Below are positions 1 to 11,277 of a stretch of DNA of 64,000 bases, piece by piece. Origin of the DNA: Amanita rubescens (lineage: Eukaryota; Basidiomycota; Agaricomycetes; Agaricales; Amanitaceae); NCBI GenBank assembly GCA_015039365.1, contig WION01000005.1:620001-684000 (forward strand). The letters run 5' to 3'. Every line of letters starts with the position of its first letter. Within the stretch, counting starts at the first letter, position 1. A program made the position numbers and the translations under genes. The notes beneath the pieces were generated by a model. It searched no databases. It had not been told where the DNA came from and worked only from the letters and a program-made list of their open reading frames with translations.

Positions 1-581
1 CGAGTTAGAGTTGATAAAAAGGGTACCGACAAATGGGGTCCATCTTTACAAAGGAGGACCATACCTAATTCGGTGGAGAGCCCTAATTCTTTGCATTCCT
101 CTTGGATTCTCCAGGAAGAATGTGGTGGAGTATATCGATCGTGTCTCGGCGGAGACAAAAGCCCCATAATTGAGCGGACCTGGAGAATAGAATGGGGTCG
201 GTACGGCGGCAAATAATTGATATACCAGAATATCCAAGTCGATCAAAACAATTTCATATTGCTTGGTAGGAGGGATGGAAGGTCGTGCCTAGACGCGTGC
301 AGGCGCTATCGTTTTGATCAGGTTTCTCCCCGCCTTCCCAGATTTGGGCCCGGTCCTACGGATGCAATCCTCATGGTGGCCAACAGCCCATTCATTCTCA
401 TTTTTCTCTCCAACGCCACTCACCTCTCGTCCTTGACGTGAAATCTAGTTGACCAGTGGGCAAACTACTTTGGTATGGCTGAGTGGAAACGCTATTCTCT
501 TGAGACTATAGCTGTCTCACAGGTCACCCAACGTTGCCGGCCAGCGTTCCTCGTTATTGGCTCTAGTTATCTATCGAAAAC
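1..581. other. Window start, no gene seen
   Basis: I find no open frame with a recognisable domain on either strand here. It is probably the 5' flank of the zinc-cluster gene that starts at 582, plus flank of something outside the window. Confidence 0.4.
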
Positions 582-1814
582 ATGGAGGGAGAGGACCGAG
601 CATCTAGACAAAGTTCGCTACCTAGCAGCCTCATTCCGCACTTATACAGTGGCCCTCAGCTAACAAGAGACGCGGGGGGAACATTTCGAGCACCGCCAGG
701 GCGCAGCTCGCCTGTGGCAGGCGAGGAACCGATACGGCCACCTTCACCACCCACAACTATGGCGCCGGTAATGACCACCAGTCCAGCATTTATTCAAGGA
801 CGAAGCATTTACTCACCCTACGGACCCATCGATCCAGATATGCACAGCAGAAACGCGGGAATAGCAGCACCTGAGAATCTTCAACTGCCTGGCGTCCGCC
901 GCGCCGCGGATACTCAAGCCATGCCGTCATGTGGACAGCGCTACAGCAATCGAATTTACAGCGATCCGGCCTATCACGTATCACGACCCTTTATTTCATA
1001 TCAGGGGCCAGGTTATGCCCCGCCGCAAGGATTTCCGCGAACGACGTGGCAAGAAATGGAGCCATTACCAGTGACTGGAGCGCCTCGCACTCGCATCGAT
1101 CAGCCGACGACAGAGGTATTCAACAGCCCCGCATGGACCGGGGAAGAATTGGAGACATTTCAACGAAGTGGAGTTATGCAACCAAGGCCGAGCATAGCGA
1201 TGCCTGCAGCACGTACGTACGCAGTGTGATGTTATTTTTAAAAGATAACCTGGTCGAAAGCAGGGTTTTACGAGGCGCAAGTAAGCAAACCAGGGCCACC
1301 GCCACATGCGTTGTTCCCAGGCCCGGAGGCAGGCTCTTCGGCTATATACGGGGGACGACACGAGGCATACGGACCTCCGGCGAATGTTACCTCAGCATCA
1401 GTGGCGGAGAACTTGTGGCCGAGAAGAGTGGGAAGCGAACCAGATAACGCGGAGGAAAGTCAAGAACAAGAAAGAGAGCCAGCGCCTGCAGGGAGAAATC
1501 GTCGGCTTGACTTGGTGGAAGCCGATAACAACAGCACGCGGAAAGCCGGGAACGCCAGAAAGACGGCTGTTGCTTGTAACTTTTGTCGAGGTATATTATA
1601 CATTGACACCTGATTAGACGAGATTAGTGAAGAGTTTGGATCAGGACGCAAACTCCGATGTAACGGGGCACGACCACTATGCCACAATTGCAGCACACGA
1701 CAATTATCGTGCGAATACGTAGCTGTTCAGAGACGGCGAGGACCGGGTAAAGCTAACAAGAGAGTTCGAGGACGGGGCAAGGAGGGTTCGGATGATGATG
1801 TAGTACTAGAGTAG
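582..1814 (+). CDS. Zn2Cys6 transcription factor with C-terminal zinc cluster (TF1)
   Basis: Predicted exons are 582-1212, 1264-1590 and 1645-1814, all joining in frame to give about 375 aa. The first three quarters is Pro/Ser/Tyr-rich and looks disordered. The last ~55 residues hold a fungal binuclear zinc cluster that starts CNFCRGRKLRC and has spacing C-x2-C-x6-C-x6-C-x2-C-x6-C, including the usual linker proline. A short basic tail (RRRGPGK, KRVRGRGK) follows and ends in acidic residues. An intron of phase 1 splits the cluster directly after CNFCR. Zinc clusters normally sit near the N-terminus, so the C-terminal position is notable. Such proteins bind DNA in the nucleus; targets cannot be told from sequence. 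The start is the ATG of MEGEDRASRQ; an upstream exon cannot be excluded. The next gene begins only 40 nt after the stop. Confidence 0.8.
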
Positions 1815-1853
1815 TAGCGTTACGTACACGGGGCGTGGCTACGGGTCGCACGG

Positions 1854-3433
1854 ATGCTCGCTCGAATCCGATTGGCTCGGTGGGAAACACCCTCTTCACC
1901 GCGCTCAGCCAGTCCTGCTCTCCCCGTCAAGTCTCTCTGGCGGACACACATGATATCTGCTGACCACCGGTCTGCCATTGACGACCTTTATCCTTCTCAT
2001 AAATTCCAACATCAACTCACTTCACCCGATTCCTCGCGCCCGGAACTCACCTTACTAGTAGCTGGTTCAAGAGGAGGCACGTTTCTCTTTCCCTCTTTTT
2101 CTTCATTCCCCCCTTCTCATCCCCGGATCAGGAAAAACTTCTTTTCTTCGACTCTTCCTAGACACCAGTCAAATATCACCACATGCTACAAGCGACCAGC
2201 TTCATTCCGTCGCAAAGTTCATACAAACCTCAAGCGGCCACACCTCCTATATCAAGTCCGCTTCAATAGACATTAACCTTGACCTCGAAGGCGCCAATCG
2301 TCACCGTCTCGGTCTCACCCTCATTGATACGCCATCCCTTGACTTTAGAGATGAGACTTCCGCTGAGCGTCTGGTCCTTGAAGTCCTCAGACATATCGAC
2401 CAGCGCTTTCTCGACGGTATTGGTGATGTGAGCGCTCACCCTCCCACCGAGCCCGCCATCTCCGCTGACTTATCCTGCACACCCAGGAACGCAAAGCCCA
2501 CTCGGGCGACCGTTTCGTTCATTTGTCAGTCTCTTTCTTTGTGTTCGCCTTTGCGCCACAACTCACGCATGGCCCAGATGCATCTATTTCTTGGATCCCG
2601 ACCAAATCGTGCCCCCATCAATACCCGGAGCTCCTGCGCCGCCTGTTCCGAGAACCCGTGCGAACAGCTTCTCTCAACCTGAACAAGAACCCGTCATTCT
2701 CGATCCGCCCGTAGCAACGAATCCTCTACTGACCCGCGCAACCTTGCCTGCTGCGGATATTACTACTATCCGCCGCTTATCCACGCGAGTGAACGTCCTT
2801 CCCGTCATAGCCAGGGCCGACCTCCTTCCAAACGAACGCCTTGCCGCAATCAAGGTCGCTATCCGTAAGGACCTTGCTGATGCTGGCATCGGCTTTGGTA
2901 TTTTCGATGTTGACACCCAGTACCCCCGCATCCAGGACGACCATCCCCCTTCTCTTGTCTCGGATCCCGCGAACGGTTTCGCTGCCCTTCCGAATGGATC
3001 TGCACCCGCTCACGTAACACCACCGACATCTCCCGTTACTCCCCTTTTACGACTTCCATATGCTCTCATCTCTCCAGACCATTATTCACACAGCGACGGT
3101 GTCTCAAGACCATCACTCTCACGCCATGAACTTTTTAATCAATACAACCCCTCGTCCCAACCTACGTATCCCCCTGGCCCAAGATTAACTCGGGGCAAAT
3201 ATCTGCGGAGCTATCGTTGGGGTTCACTCGACGTTTTAGATCCCAGTCACTCCGATTTTCTACCCCTGCGAACTGCCATTTTCCACCACATGGAGGTAGG
3301 TACCTGTCTGACACTCTGTCTGAGCCTGCCCTCATGAGACACGTTTGTAGACACTTCAGAAGTACACACGCGATTATCTCTTTGAAAAATTTAAAGCAGA
3401 TTATACTGCTCAACGACCATCTTCCCGCCATTC
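1854..3433 (+). CDS. Septin-type GTPase-like protein, copy 1
   Basis: The protein is a paralogue of the GTPase at 5121-7139. Recognisable parts are a P-loop region (LLVAGSRGG, then KTSFLRLF after an intron), IDTPSLDF at G3 (Ser where copy 2 has Gly), CIYFLDPDQ, the septin G4-type stretch NVLPVIARAD, and the septin unique element (RWGSLDVLDPSHSDF). Exon junctions at 2427/2487, 2524/2578 and about 3297/3360 fit copy 2 exactly. The P-loop junction does not: no GT donor near 2080 joins in frame to the acceptor at 2131. A GC donor at 2077 does join, but gives a P-loop one residue short. The 3' end is also odd: the frame stays open past 3433 into the zinc-cluster gene, so the true stop is unknown. 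Likely a septin-related cytoplasmic GTPase that may be degenerating; nucleotide binding is doubtful. Confidence 0.65.
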
Positions 3434-3434
3434 C

Positions 3435-4785
3435 TTGACACACCAGGTTGCGCAACCCATTCACATAGGTCCCATTTCCCACCCTACCCGTCCCATCCTC
3501 GCAATAGACACCGCACCGCATCCATCCGTTCACCGCCACCCGCCCCTTCCCGTCCCTCACCGTGATGTCATAACCGGGGACGCGCATCCCTCTATTCTTC
3601 GGCATCATTTAGACCCCTTGTCCTCCGCAGGTCCTGGAAAGTCTGCGACCCCGAGTAAGTTACCAATACTAGTCTCCAAATGCGGAATATTGATGTCGTA
3701 CAAGGATCTTCTAGGCCTCGCACCAAAAAAATCACTGTTGCATGCAATTTCTGTCGCTGTAAGTCTCATTTGCTGCGCAATCTGTCGCACCATTTATGGA
3801 TCCCCCCGAATAGCACGCAAGCTCAAGTGCGATGGAGGTCGTCCTGCCTGCGGCCAGTGTACAAAAAGATCCAACTCGTGCGATTATATGCCCCAAACCA
3901 AACGACGTGGTGCAAGGCAGCGCAAGGGCGACGAGAGCGAAAGTGAAAGTGCCGAAGACAAATCTGCCGATCTTGATGAGCCATCACCCGAGTCCTCTAC
4001 GCTGGGGAAGAGGAATACGAACGTGAAACCCGAGTTCCAACAGCCTTTACCCCCGTTGGGACAGATGCATGAGCGTCGAGACATTGTCCCCATCCCTTCC
4101 TCCTCTCGCTCCAAACTTCCCATGCCACCCTCTGAATCCCGCCCCTCATTTTTCAGCAACGAGTTACCACACATAGCAACACTTTCTTTACCTGACCCAT
4201 CTCCCGCAACTCCCGCACCGATGTCGGCCCCATCGCTACCTCCTATTAGACCCGCTTCCGAACAGCAAGCGGCACAAAGGAGGCGCTCGGCAACATTTCC
4301 CGGCAAAACCGGCAGACCTCAATCAGGTTCGGGCCCAAAGGTCGTTGCGTGCAACTTTTGCAGAGGTATGTTCGTGATATCGCTTACGTACTGATAACGC
4401 TGAAACCCGAATCCCCGTAGCACGCAAGACCAAATGTGATGGCGCACATCCAGCCTGTGCAAGCTGCGCTCGACGATCCCTACCATGTAATTATGTTCAT
4501 GACAGTAACCCCATAGGAGGTCCATCGCAAAAACGAAGTAGACGTTCTTCTATGTCTAGACCACCAGCCGATGAATCTCCTCAATCCGTATCGCCGCCTT
4601 CGTCCCGCATGATTCCCACCCCTTCAACTGCACAGGATAGCTACGTTGCTGTGGAAGGAGAGCAGCATTTCGAAGGCGACTTAGACACGAAAAGACCGGT
4701 GGTAGAATACCCCGAAGGCCGTCCTACCAAGAAAATGAAAGTAGAGAGTAATCCAGGCATCACTGGTATACCCTCAACGCTTTGA
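3435..4785 (+). CDS. Transcription factor with two Zn2Cys6 clusters (TF2)
   Basis: Predicted exons end at 3654 and then run 3705-3758, 3814-4365 and 4421-4785. Two complete zinc clusters lie in one product, CNFCRSRKLKC... and, about 190 residues later, CNFCRARKTKC..., both with C-x2-C-x6-C-x6-C-x2-C-x6-C spacing. Between them is a Ser/Pro-rich linker with an acidic patch (GDESESESAEDKSADLDE). Each cluster is split by a phase-1 intron at the same codon as in TF1, so all three clusters are related by duplication. The 5' end is unresolved. The first exon's frame is open back to 3360, has no ATG before 3655, and continues the reading frame of the GTPase upstream. Either a small upstream exon is missing, or GTPase and factor are transcribed as a fusion. 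Expected to be a nuclear DNA-binding regulator; its targets are unknown. Confidence 0.75.
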
Positions 4786-5120
4786 ATTGGCCGACCGTTG
4801 TAGAATATCCCGTTTTTTCCTGGTTTGGGTTTTATAGGCTGTTCTTATATAGTGAATTGGGACTGTAGTTGTATTGACAAGAAAATGTGATATGTGCTCT
4901 TTTTTTTTTCTCTCTTTTTTCCCATGTCCTTGGTAACGGGGTGGTGACCCTGGTAATAATAATGATTGGTGGGTAACCGCATATGTACCTTTCTAAACCT
5001 TTTCCCTTCTCACATTTCAGCCCGGCTGGTTTTCCTTTTCGTCTCGACGCGTAACGGTGATCCTAGCGCCCGCACGCTCCTTTTTGTTCTCCTATCCATT
5101 ATAATTCTTTCTTGCGGGCC
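4786..5120. other. Intergenic: TF2 3' flank and GTPase copy 2 promoter
   Basis: No coding signal. It contains a T-rich run (about 4899-4920) and pyrimidine-rich sequence shortly before the ATG at 5121. Confidence 0.4.
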
Positions 5121-7139
5121 ATGTTCTCAATCTCTTTCCGGCGAAAGCCAAAGAAGGCACAGGACTCACCTCTGGTTAAATCAACTCTCTCCTTGCCAGA
5201 CATTCACAGTCAAGGTATACCATGGCCAGAGGAGTTTGTAGACATTTCGGCGATACGTGACTTGTCCCCACCGGAGGATGGCCCTCAACACGGTGCGGCC
5301 AAATCCTCTGTGCGAGGGAGCTCAGAAACGCCCATAGCGTTCCACAAACCATTTCGAAACTTTGCAGGTGTGGGCGGGTCTATATCGGCCATGTTCATGT
5401 CAAGTCCGCCGTCCGCATTCGCGAATATACTCAAGCCGACTGGCAGGTTCGGTCAGCGGAGAACGCGTGTGCCGCCCACATTCAATCTTATGGTAAGCGC
5501 CCGACGTTGTTCCGTGTTTCGTTGCTGAGAGAGACTTGATACTTTATAGGTCGTCGGCGGCAAGCAAACGGGAAAGACCTCCTTGCTTCGTTTGCTTCTC
5601 GAAACAGCCGATTTCTCGTCAACTGCAACCATGGACCAGCGCGCTGCGGTCGACCGGTTCCTCAAGAACTCGTCCAAATCCACGACGTCAATTCAGACGG
5701 CTTGCATAGAGATTTCCGAGTCTCGTTATGATAGGGTTTTGTTCTCTGTGATTGATACGCCCGGATTGGACTTCCAGGAAGGGAAGGAATTAAAGCTGGA
5801 GCGTCAAGTGGCGAGCATCGTCAAGTACATCGATAGTCAATATGCTGATACGATGAACGAGGTAAGCGCCGCGAATCGGCCCGTGCTAGGTCCTTGAGAG
5901 CCTAATGCCGACGGTTATAGGAATCAAAAGTGATCCGTCAGAGCAAAGGAGATCAACATGTTCATCTGTGCGTTATAAGCTCCTTTTATGATGTACTGAT
6001 GAGCTTAATGATGTGTTCTCCATTAGCTGCATATATCTGATTGATCCGGCATCGGTCATGACTGCTTCTGCTAGACGCGCACTTTCGGGGTTGCCAACAA
6101 GAACTCGCTCGGAGACGACTATTTCGCCTCGTAATCCTCCAGAGCTTATCCCAGACACGTCATCAGGGGATGACTCTGACTCTGAGGTGAAAGAGGAGCT
6201 AACCCTATCTTCCGCTGAAATTAGGGTTCTTCGACGACTGGCAGAGCGTATCAATATCTTGCCCGTCATCGCGCGAGCAGACTCTCTTACAGACGAAAAA
6301 CTGCACGCGGTCAAAGCTGCAGTCCGTAGATCCTTGTCTGGAGCCGGACTTGGATTTGGTGTCTTTGACGAGACTTCCCAGAGCTCTGCTTCGGATGTGC
6401 GAACCTCAACGGATACTGCGAGCACCTCCGCTGCGGACGAAGAAGAATCAGAAGAGGATCGTCAATCCAGACCAGTAATTAAGCTTCGCATGCCCCGGAT
6501 GGGCCGCAAGAGCTCACATTCACGTTCGCATCGGGATCTCTCCCAGGTGGCAGAAGATCCTCGTCGACCCGTCTCGCCAGACACAACGGACCCTGACACC
6601 ATCGCCAATGTAAGATTCTCAGCGCAAGCCGTGGCCAAGGCAGATCTAAAATCTTTGATGCCTTTCGCCCTGATTGCTCCCGAGGCGAATATACACAGGC
6701 ATAGGCAGTTAAGCGATGCCAGCCAGGCGTCGAGTCCCCGGTCAGCGTGTGAGACGCCAGTCGATGGCCCTGACGCGTCAGTTCCCCAAACTCCTGTTTC
6801 CACCACTGGATCGAAGCACATGTCGTTCTATCAGGGACCTCCGGAAGATTTGAAAGACCAATTTGTCAGGAAGTTTAGATGGGGAACGATCGATGTCCTC
6901 AATCCCACTCATTGTGACTTTGCGGCGCTGCGTACTGTTGTACTCTCCACTCATATGAAGGTACATTTTCGGTCCCGATCTGGCGAAGTAGGACTGACGA
7001 TTTGGTAACCTTTCAGGTTTTGAAAGTTCAGACCAAAGAGGTCCTGTATGAGAAGTATAGGACGGAGAAGCTTCTAGTTAGGCGAGCGACACAGCGAATC
7101 TCTGAGGAACAAACGCAGCGTCTGCTAACCGGTTGGTAA
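5121..7139 (+). CDS. Septin-type GTPase-like protein, copy 2
   Basis: Five exons join cleanly: 5121-5492, 5550-5861, 5921-5967, 6027-6960 and 7017-7139, giving about 595 aa. Motifs in order: P-loop VVGGKQTGKTS (residues ~125-135), switch DTPGLDF, CIYLIDP, septin-type G4 NILPVIARAD, and the septin unique element RWGTIDVLNPTHCDF near the C-terminus. A short C-terminal helix follows (EVLYEKYRTEKLL). The ~125-residue N-terminal extension is Ser/Pro-rich, and a Ser/Glu-rich insertion sits between G3 and G4. It lacks the long coiled coil of core septins, so it is a divergent septin-like GTPase, not a clear CDC3/10/11/12 orthologue. It probably acts at the cell cortex or membranes, by family analogy only. 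It is the second member of a duplicated TF-GTPase pair. Confidence 0.8.
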
Positions 7140-7492
7140 AGCTGCCGATCATTTCGTGCATGAGGCTGACCACCTCGTGCAGAGCTAGCTCTTTAATTTG
7201 AATATTTGTATCGATGATCTATGGAGATCTGATTCTGCTGTATATGGTTTCCTATCTTATTCTGCATTGCATACCCATTCCTAGTTGTATCAATTGCGCT
7301 TCTGAACCATATACCTCCAAGGTTGTGGATTAGTTTCATGCACCTGCCTCTCCTTCATGTTTTCCATGTTTTCTCTTCCATTTCCAATGTTGCTACGGAA
7401 TAGATATTAGTAATTACAACAGGATAACAGTGTCCCAAGAGTACGTGCAACATTGAATCTATCTATCTATCTATCTATCTATCTATGTCCCA
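7140..7492. other. Convergent 3' intergenic region
   Basis: It lies between the stop of the plus-strand GTPase and the stop of the minus-strand chorismate mutase. No coding signal except a tetranucleotide microsatellite. Confidence 0.5.
7457..7487. repeat. (ATCT)n microsatellite
   Basis: About seven to eight direct repeats of ATCT/CTAT lie in the 3' flank between two convergent genes. Likely polymorphic in copy number. Confidence 0.9.
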
Positions 7493-8586
7493 TTAAAGAC
7501 ATTCCTGCTTGGCCAATCTATCAATCTCTTCTTGGGATAATCCTTCTAGGCGTCGTAAGAGGTAGTCGACCTGATGGAGGTCAATGAGAGGAACATTCGG
7601 TGATAACGATGCCCACCTCTACTTCCTTGGTCAGGGGGATAATGTAACTCTCGTACAAGTCAACCACGCCGTCAACATCGATCTTGTTGACGCGTTTAGT
7701 CGGCGCCGCATTACCATTCGGCTCGGAATCCAGTACGATATCTTGAGCGTACGTGGCAGCTTTCTTCTGGAGTCGAAGCAGAAGCTTGCGCTCAACCTCC
7801 GGCTTGGTAATCAAGGCATCCAAGGCATCCCGGTTGGGTTTGAGAATGTGCGGGACGAACGCACTGGGATTCTCCTGGAACTTGGATTCCGAAACAAATT
7901 TGCCTAGCCGGTGTCAACGTGATGTTGACAACTTGAACTGTGCTCATACCGTAATGCACGCGCTTGCTTATGGCTTGCAACACTTCTACGTCTATCGTGG
8001 CTGCGCTACCGTAGTTACCATCATCTTCGAATTCTTCGTCGCCGGCAATTCCGTTTGCTCGCTTCTTAGCTGCGAGATTGAGGGTAGCGTGTCTTGTGAT
8101 GCGGGGCACAATCGCCCGGGTATAGAATGAGAGAATCGATGGATTGGCATTGATATTATTGTGATGAAGTATTTTTGGGTATTCCAGAGCAGGAAGAACG
8201 GGTCTAGGGAGTTCCGATGTGAACGGGTATTCGTCCGGGCTTAGAAGCGATAAGCCGCTTCGATCGTATGCCGTGAGGACAAAGAGACATACCTCGTGTA
8301 ACGTCGTGCTTTGGCTGTGTGTGCTTCTTTCAGCCTTACGAATCGTGATCTCAGCAAGAAACTGACCGTGAAATGACTCTGTTTCTTTCAAGAACCAGTC
8401 CAACCAGCTCCCTTCAAAGCCAAGATCTCCAAGCTCTTTGAAAGCGCCGCGTTGATACATTTTGGGATTGTATCCGAACTGTGCTCTTTCTATGAGGCCA
8501 AAAATAATCGTGTCCTCCAGTCTATTTAGAACTGATCTGATTCTGTCCAATGAGAGAGGGTCGCCGCTCGAGAAATTGGTCTGCAT
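7493..8586 (-). CDS. ARO7: Chorismate mutase (AroQ, eukaryotic type)
   Basis: Exons from the 5' end on the minus strand are 8586-8367, 8326-8293, 8239-7950, 7903-7617 and 7570-7493; all phases agree and give 302 aa. The enzyme converts chorismate to prephenate, the first committed step to Phe and Tyr. Family blocks seen are [22 protein letters not shown] at the N-terminus (helix 1), SPDEYPFT, a YGSAAT-ID segment matching the fungal FGSVAT-RD block, RVHYGKFV-E-KF, and the C-terminal [14 protein letters not shown] signature. The length is somewhat above yeast Aro7 (256 aa), with extra residues after the GSAAT block and around the [10 protein letters not shown] region. It is divergently placed against the damaged THI4 locus. 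Confidence 0.93.
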
Positions 8587-9044
8587 CTTGGTGGTCTGAA
8601 GGATAAGTTCTGGCCTCGCGTCGCTGGAGCCGAACTAGTTATACTAGCTGACACTAGTGACACCGGGTACGACAGTATCCGAGTCTGATCCAATTCAGCT
8701 GTTAGCGGCCTAGTATGAATGCCCTTGATAAACTCCCCTAGTCTTTGACTTGTGTGGAATCCACTGCAGACTGAAGAGATCTCCCCACCAATCGGAACCT
8801 CTGGCGGCGTTGTGGCGCGATCGGCTCGCGTCCGAGTCCGAATTCATGGCAAGATACTACTCAAACTATCGGTACCAAAGTGTCTCAAAGATCTGGAGAA
8901 ACTATATTCGCGTATTCCCGCAGCATCAGATGGTTATCGATTCCAAAATTCATCCGTTGCCATTCTCGATTGGAGTCGGCACAGCGACGGCTTGCCCGCA
9001 CTATAAAATGTCTCAGCAGAAACTTTTCTTTATCATCTGATAAG
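8587..9044. other. Divergent intergenic region, ARO7 / THI4
   Basis: One plus-strand frame stays open from 8752 to 9006 but matches no family I know. A TATA-like ACTATAAAA lies near 9000. I see no clear TPP-riboswitch core, although fungal THI4 genes often have one. Confidence 0.35.
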
Positions 9045-10209
<1,165 letters not shown>

Positions 10210-10366
10210 AAAGGGGTCAAGAACCCTACACTGTAGCAAAAGTAGTAGTACAGATTTCGTTGATTTTCCAATGCTGAAGTTATTCCAAAATTAAATAAAC
10301 TGATCTAGTCACGTTGCGTAAGCCTACGACTGTTCGCGACCGTCCACCGTTGCATCTACGAGTGAA

Positions 10367-11135
10367 ATGATGGGCTATACACTACCCTCTTCATCTGAAG
10401 AAGAAAGTCCCCGGGACAAGGCGCGTGCCTTGATGGAGAAGAAGCAGAACATCGAAGCAGAACTCGAAGCACAGTTGTCTGTCCTAAACGCGAACAGCAA
10501 CTGCGGGATGGACACCCCCCTCGTCGATAGAGATGGATTTCCACGTGCGGATATCGACGTTTGGGGAGTCCGAAATGCGCGCGTGCGTATTATCGAACTG
10601 AGAAACGACTTGAATGCCGTCATGAACGCTATTGCCAAAGCACTGGAGGGCGTTTTTGATCCCAACCTCACTCAGCCACTTGCGTCGGAGGACCCTCTTA
10701 AACCGTTCGCTAGAGTTAATAGCGTATCTCCAGGAAGTCCCGCATCTCAAGCAGTAAGTTGTGTAATTCCAACTTTCGATATGTACATAAATCCATATCA
10801 CAGGGGCTTCGATCAGACGATCTTATCGTCAAGTTTGGACACTTGACGTCGAAAGTTATCTCATCATCTATGCAACCTGTGGCTGAACTGGTAAAGGAGA
10901 ACGAAAATGTGGGTCATCCTTTGACGATAAAGTAGTTCTTGGCTGATGTCAGTCAAAGGGTCATATTGTCATCCGTGTTTTGCGTTCAGCGGAAACCGTG
11001 TATCTAACCCTTACTCCGAAGTATGGATGGGGTGGCGAAGGATTATTGGGGTGCGTTGCTTGAGTCCAGTTATGCTCATACTAACAACGCCGGTACACTT
11101 ACAGTTGCCACATCGTTCCTTATTCGCCATCATAG
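10367..11135 (+). CDS. NAS2: 26S proteasome assembly chaperone NAS2/PSMD9
   Basis: Exons 10367-10753, 10804-10908, 10953-11050 and 11105-11135 join in frame to 206 aa. The N-terminal half is the NAS2 helical hairpin (ALMEKKQNIEAELEAQ... and GFPRADIDVWGVRNARVRI). The C-terminal half is a PDZ domain (FARVNSVSPGSPASQAGLRSDD, then LIVKFGH and LTPKYGWGGEGLLGCH). NAS2 binds Rpt5 and holds it during assembly of the proteasome base in the cytosol. A second Met is at codon 2; either start is possible. It is convergent with the acyl-CoA dehydrogenase gene. Confidence 0.93.
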
Positions 11136-11277
11136 CATAAATGATATGTTGTACAATACCAGATGTATTTGTATCCGCTAGCACGAATGTTACAACTTGG
11201 ATTTGCCCAAGGAACCAAAGACGATCGCAGAATTGGCCGACTCCCTTTTACCATTACTTTCCTTTGCTCTTTTCACG

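Noticed and set aside
8752..9006. Plus-strand ORF upstream of THI4 as a separate gene
   Set aside because: It has no family match, lies in a divergent promoter and has no supported continuation. It may be a chance frame.
8587..9040. TPP riboswitch upstream of THI4
   Set aside because: Expected from other fungi, but no convincing CUGAGA core with paired helices was found by eye. A covariance-model search would be decisive.
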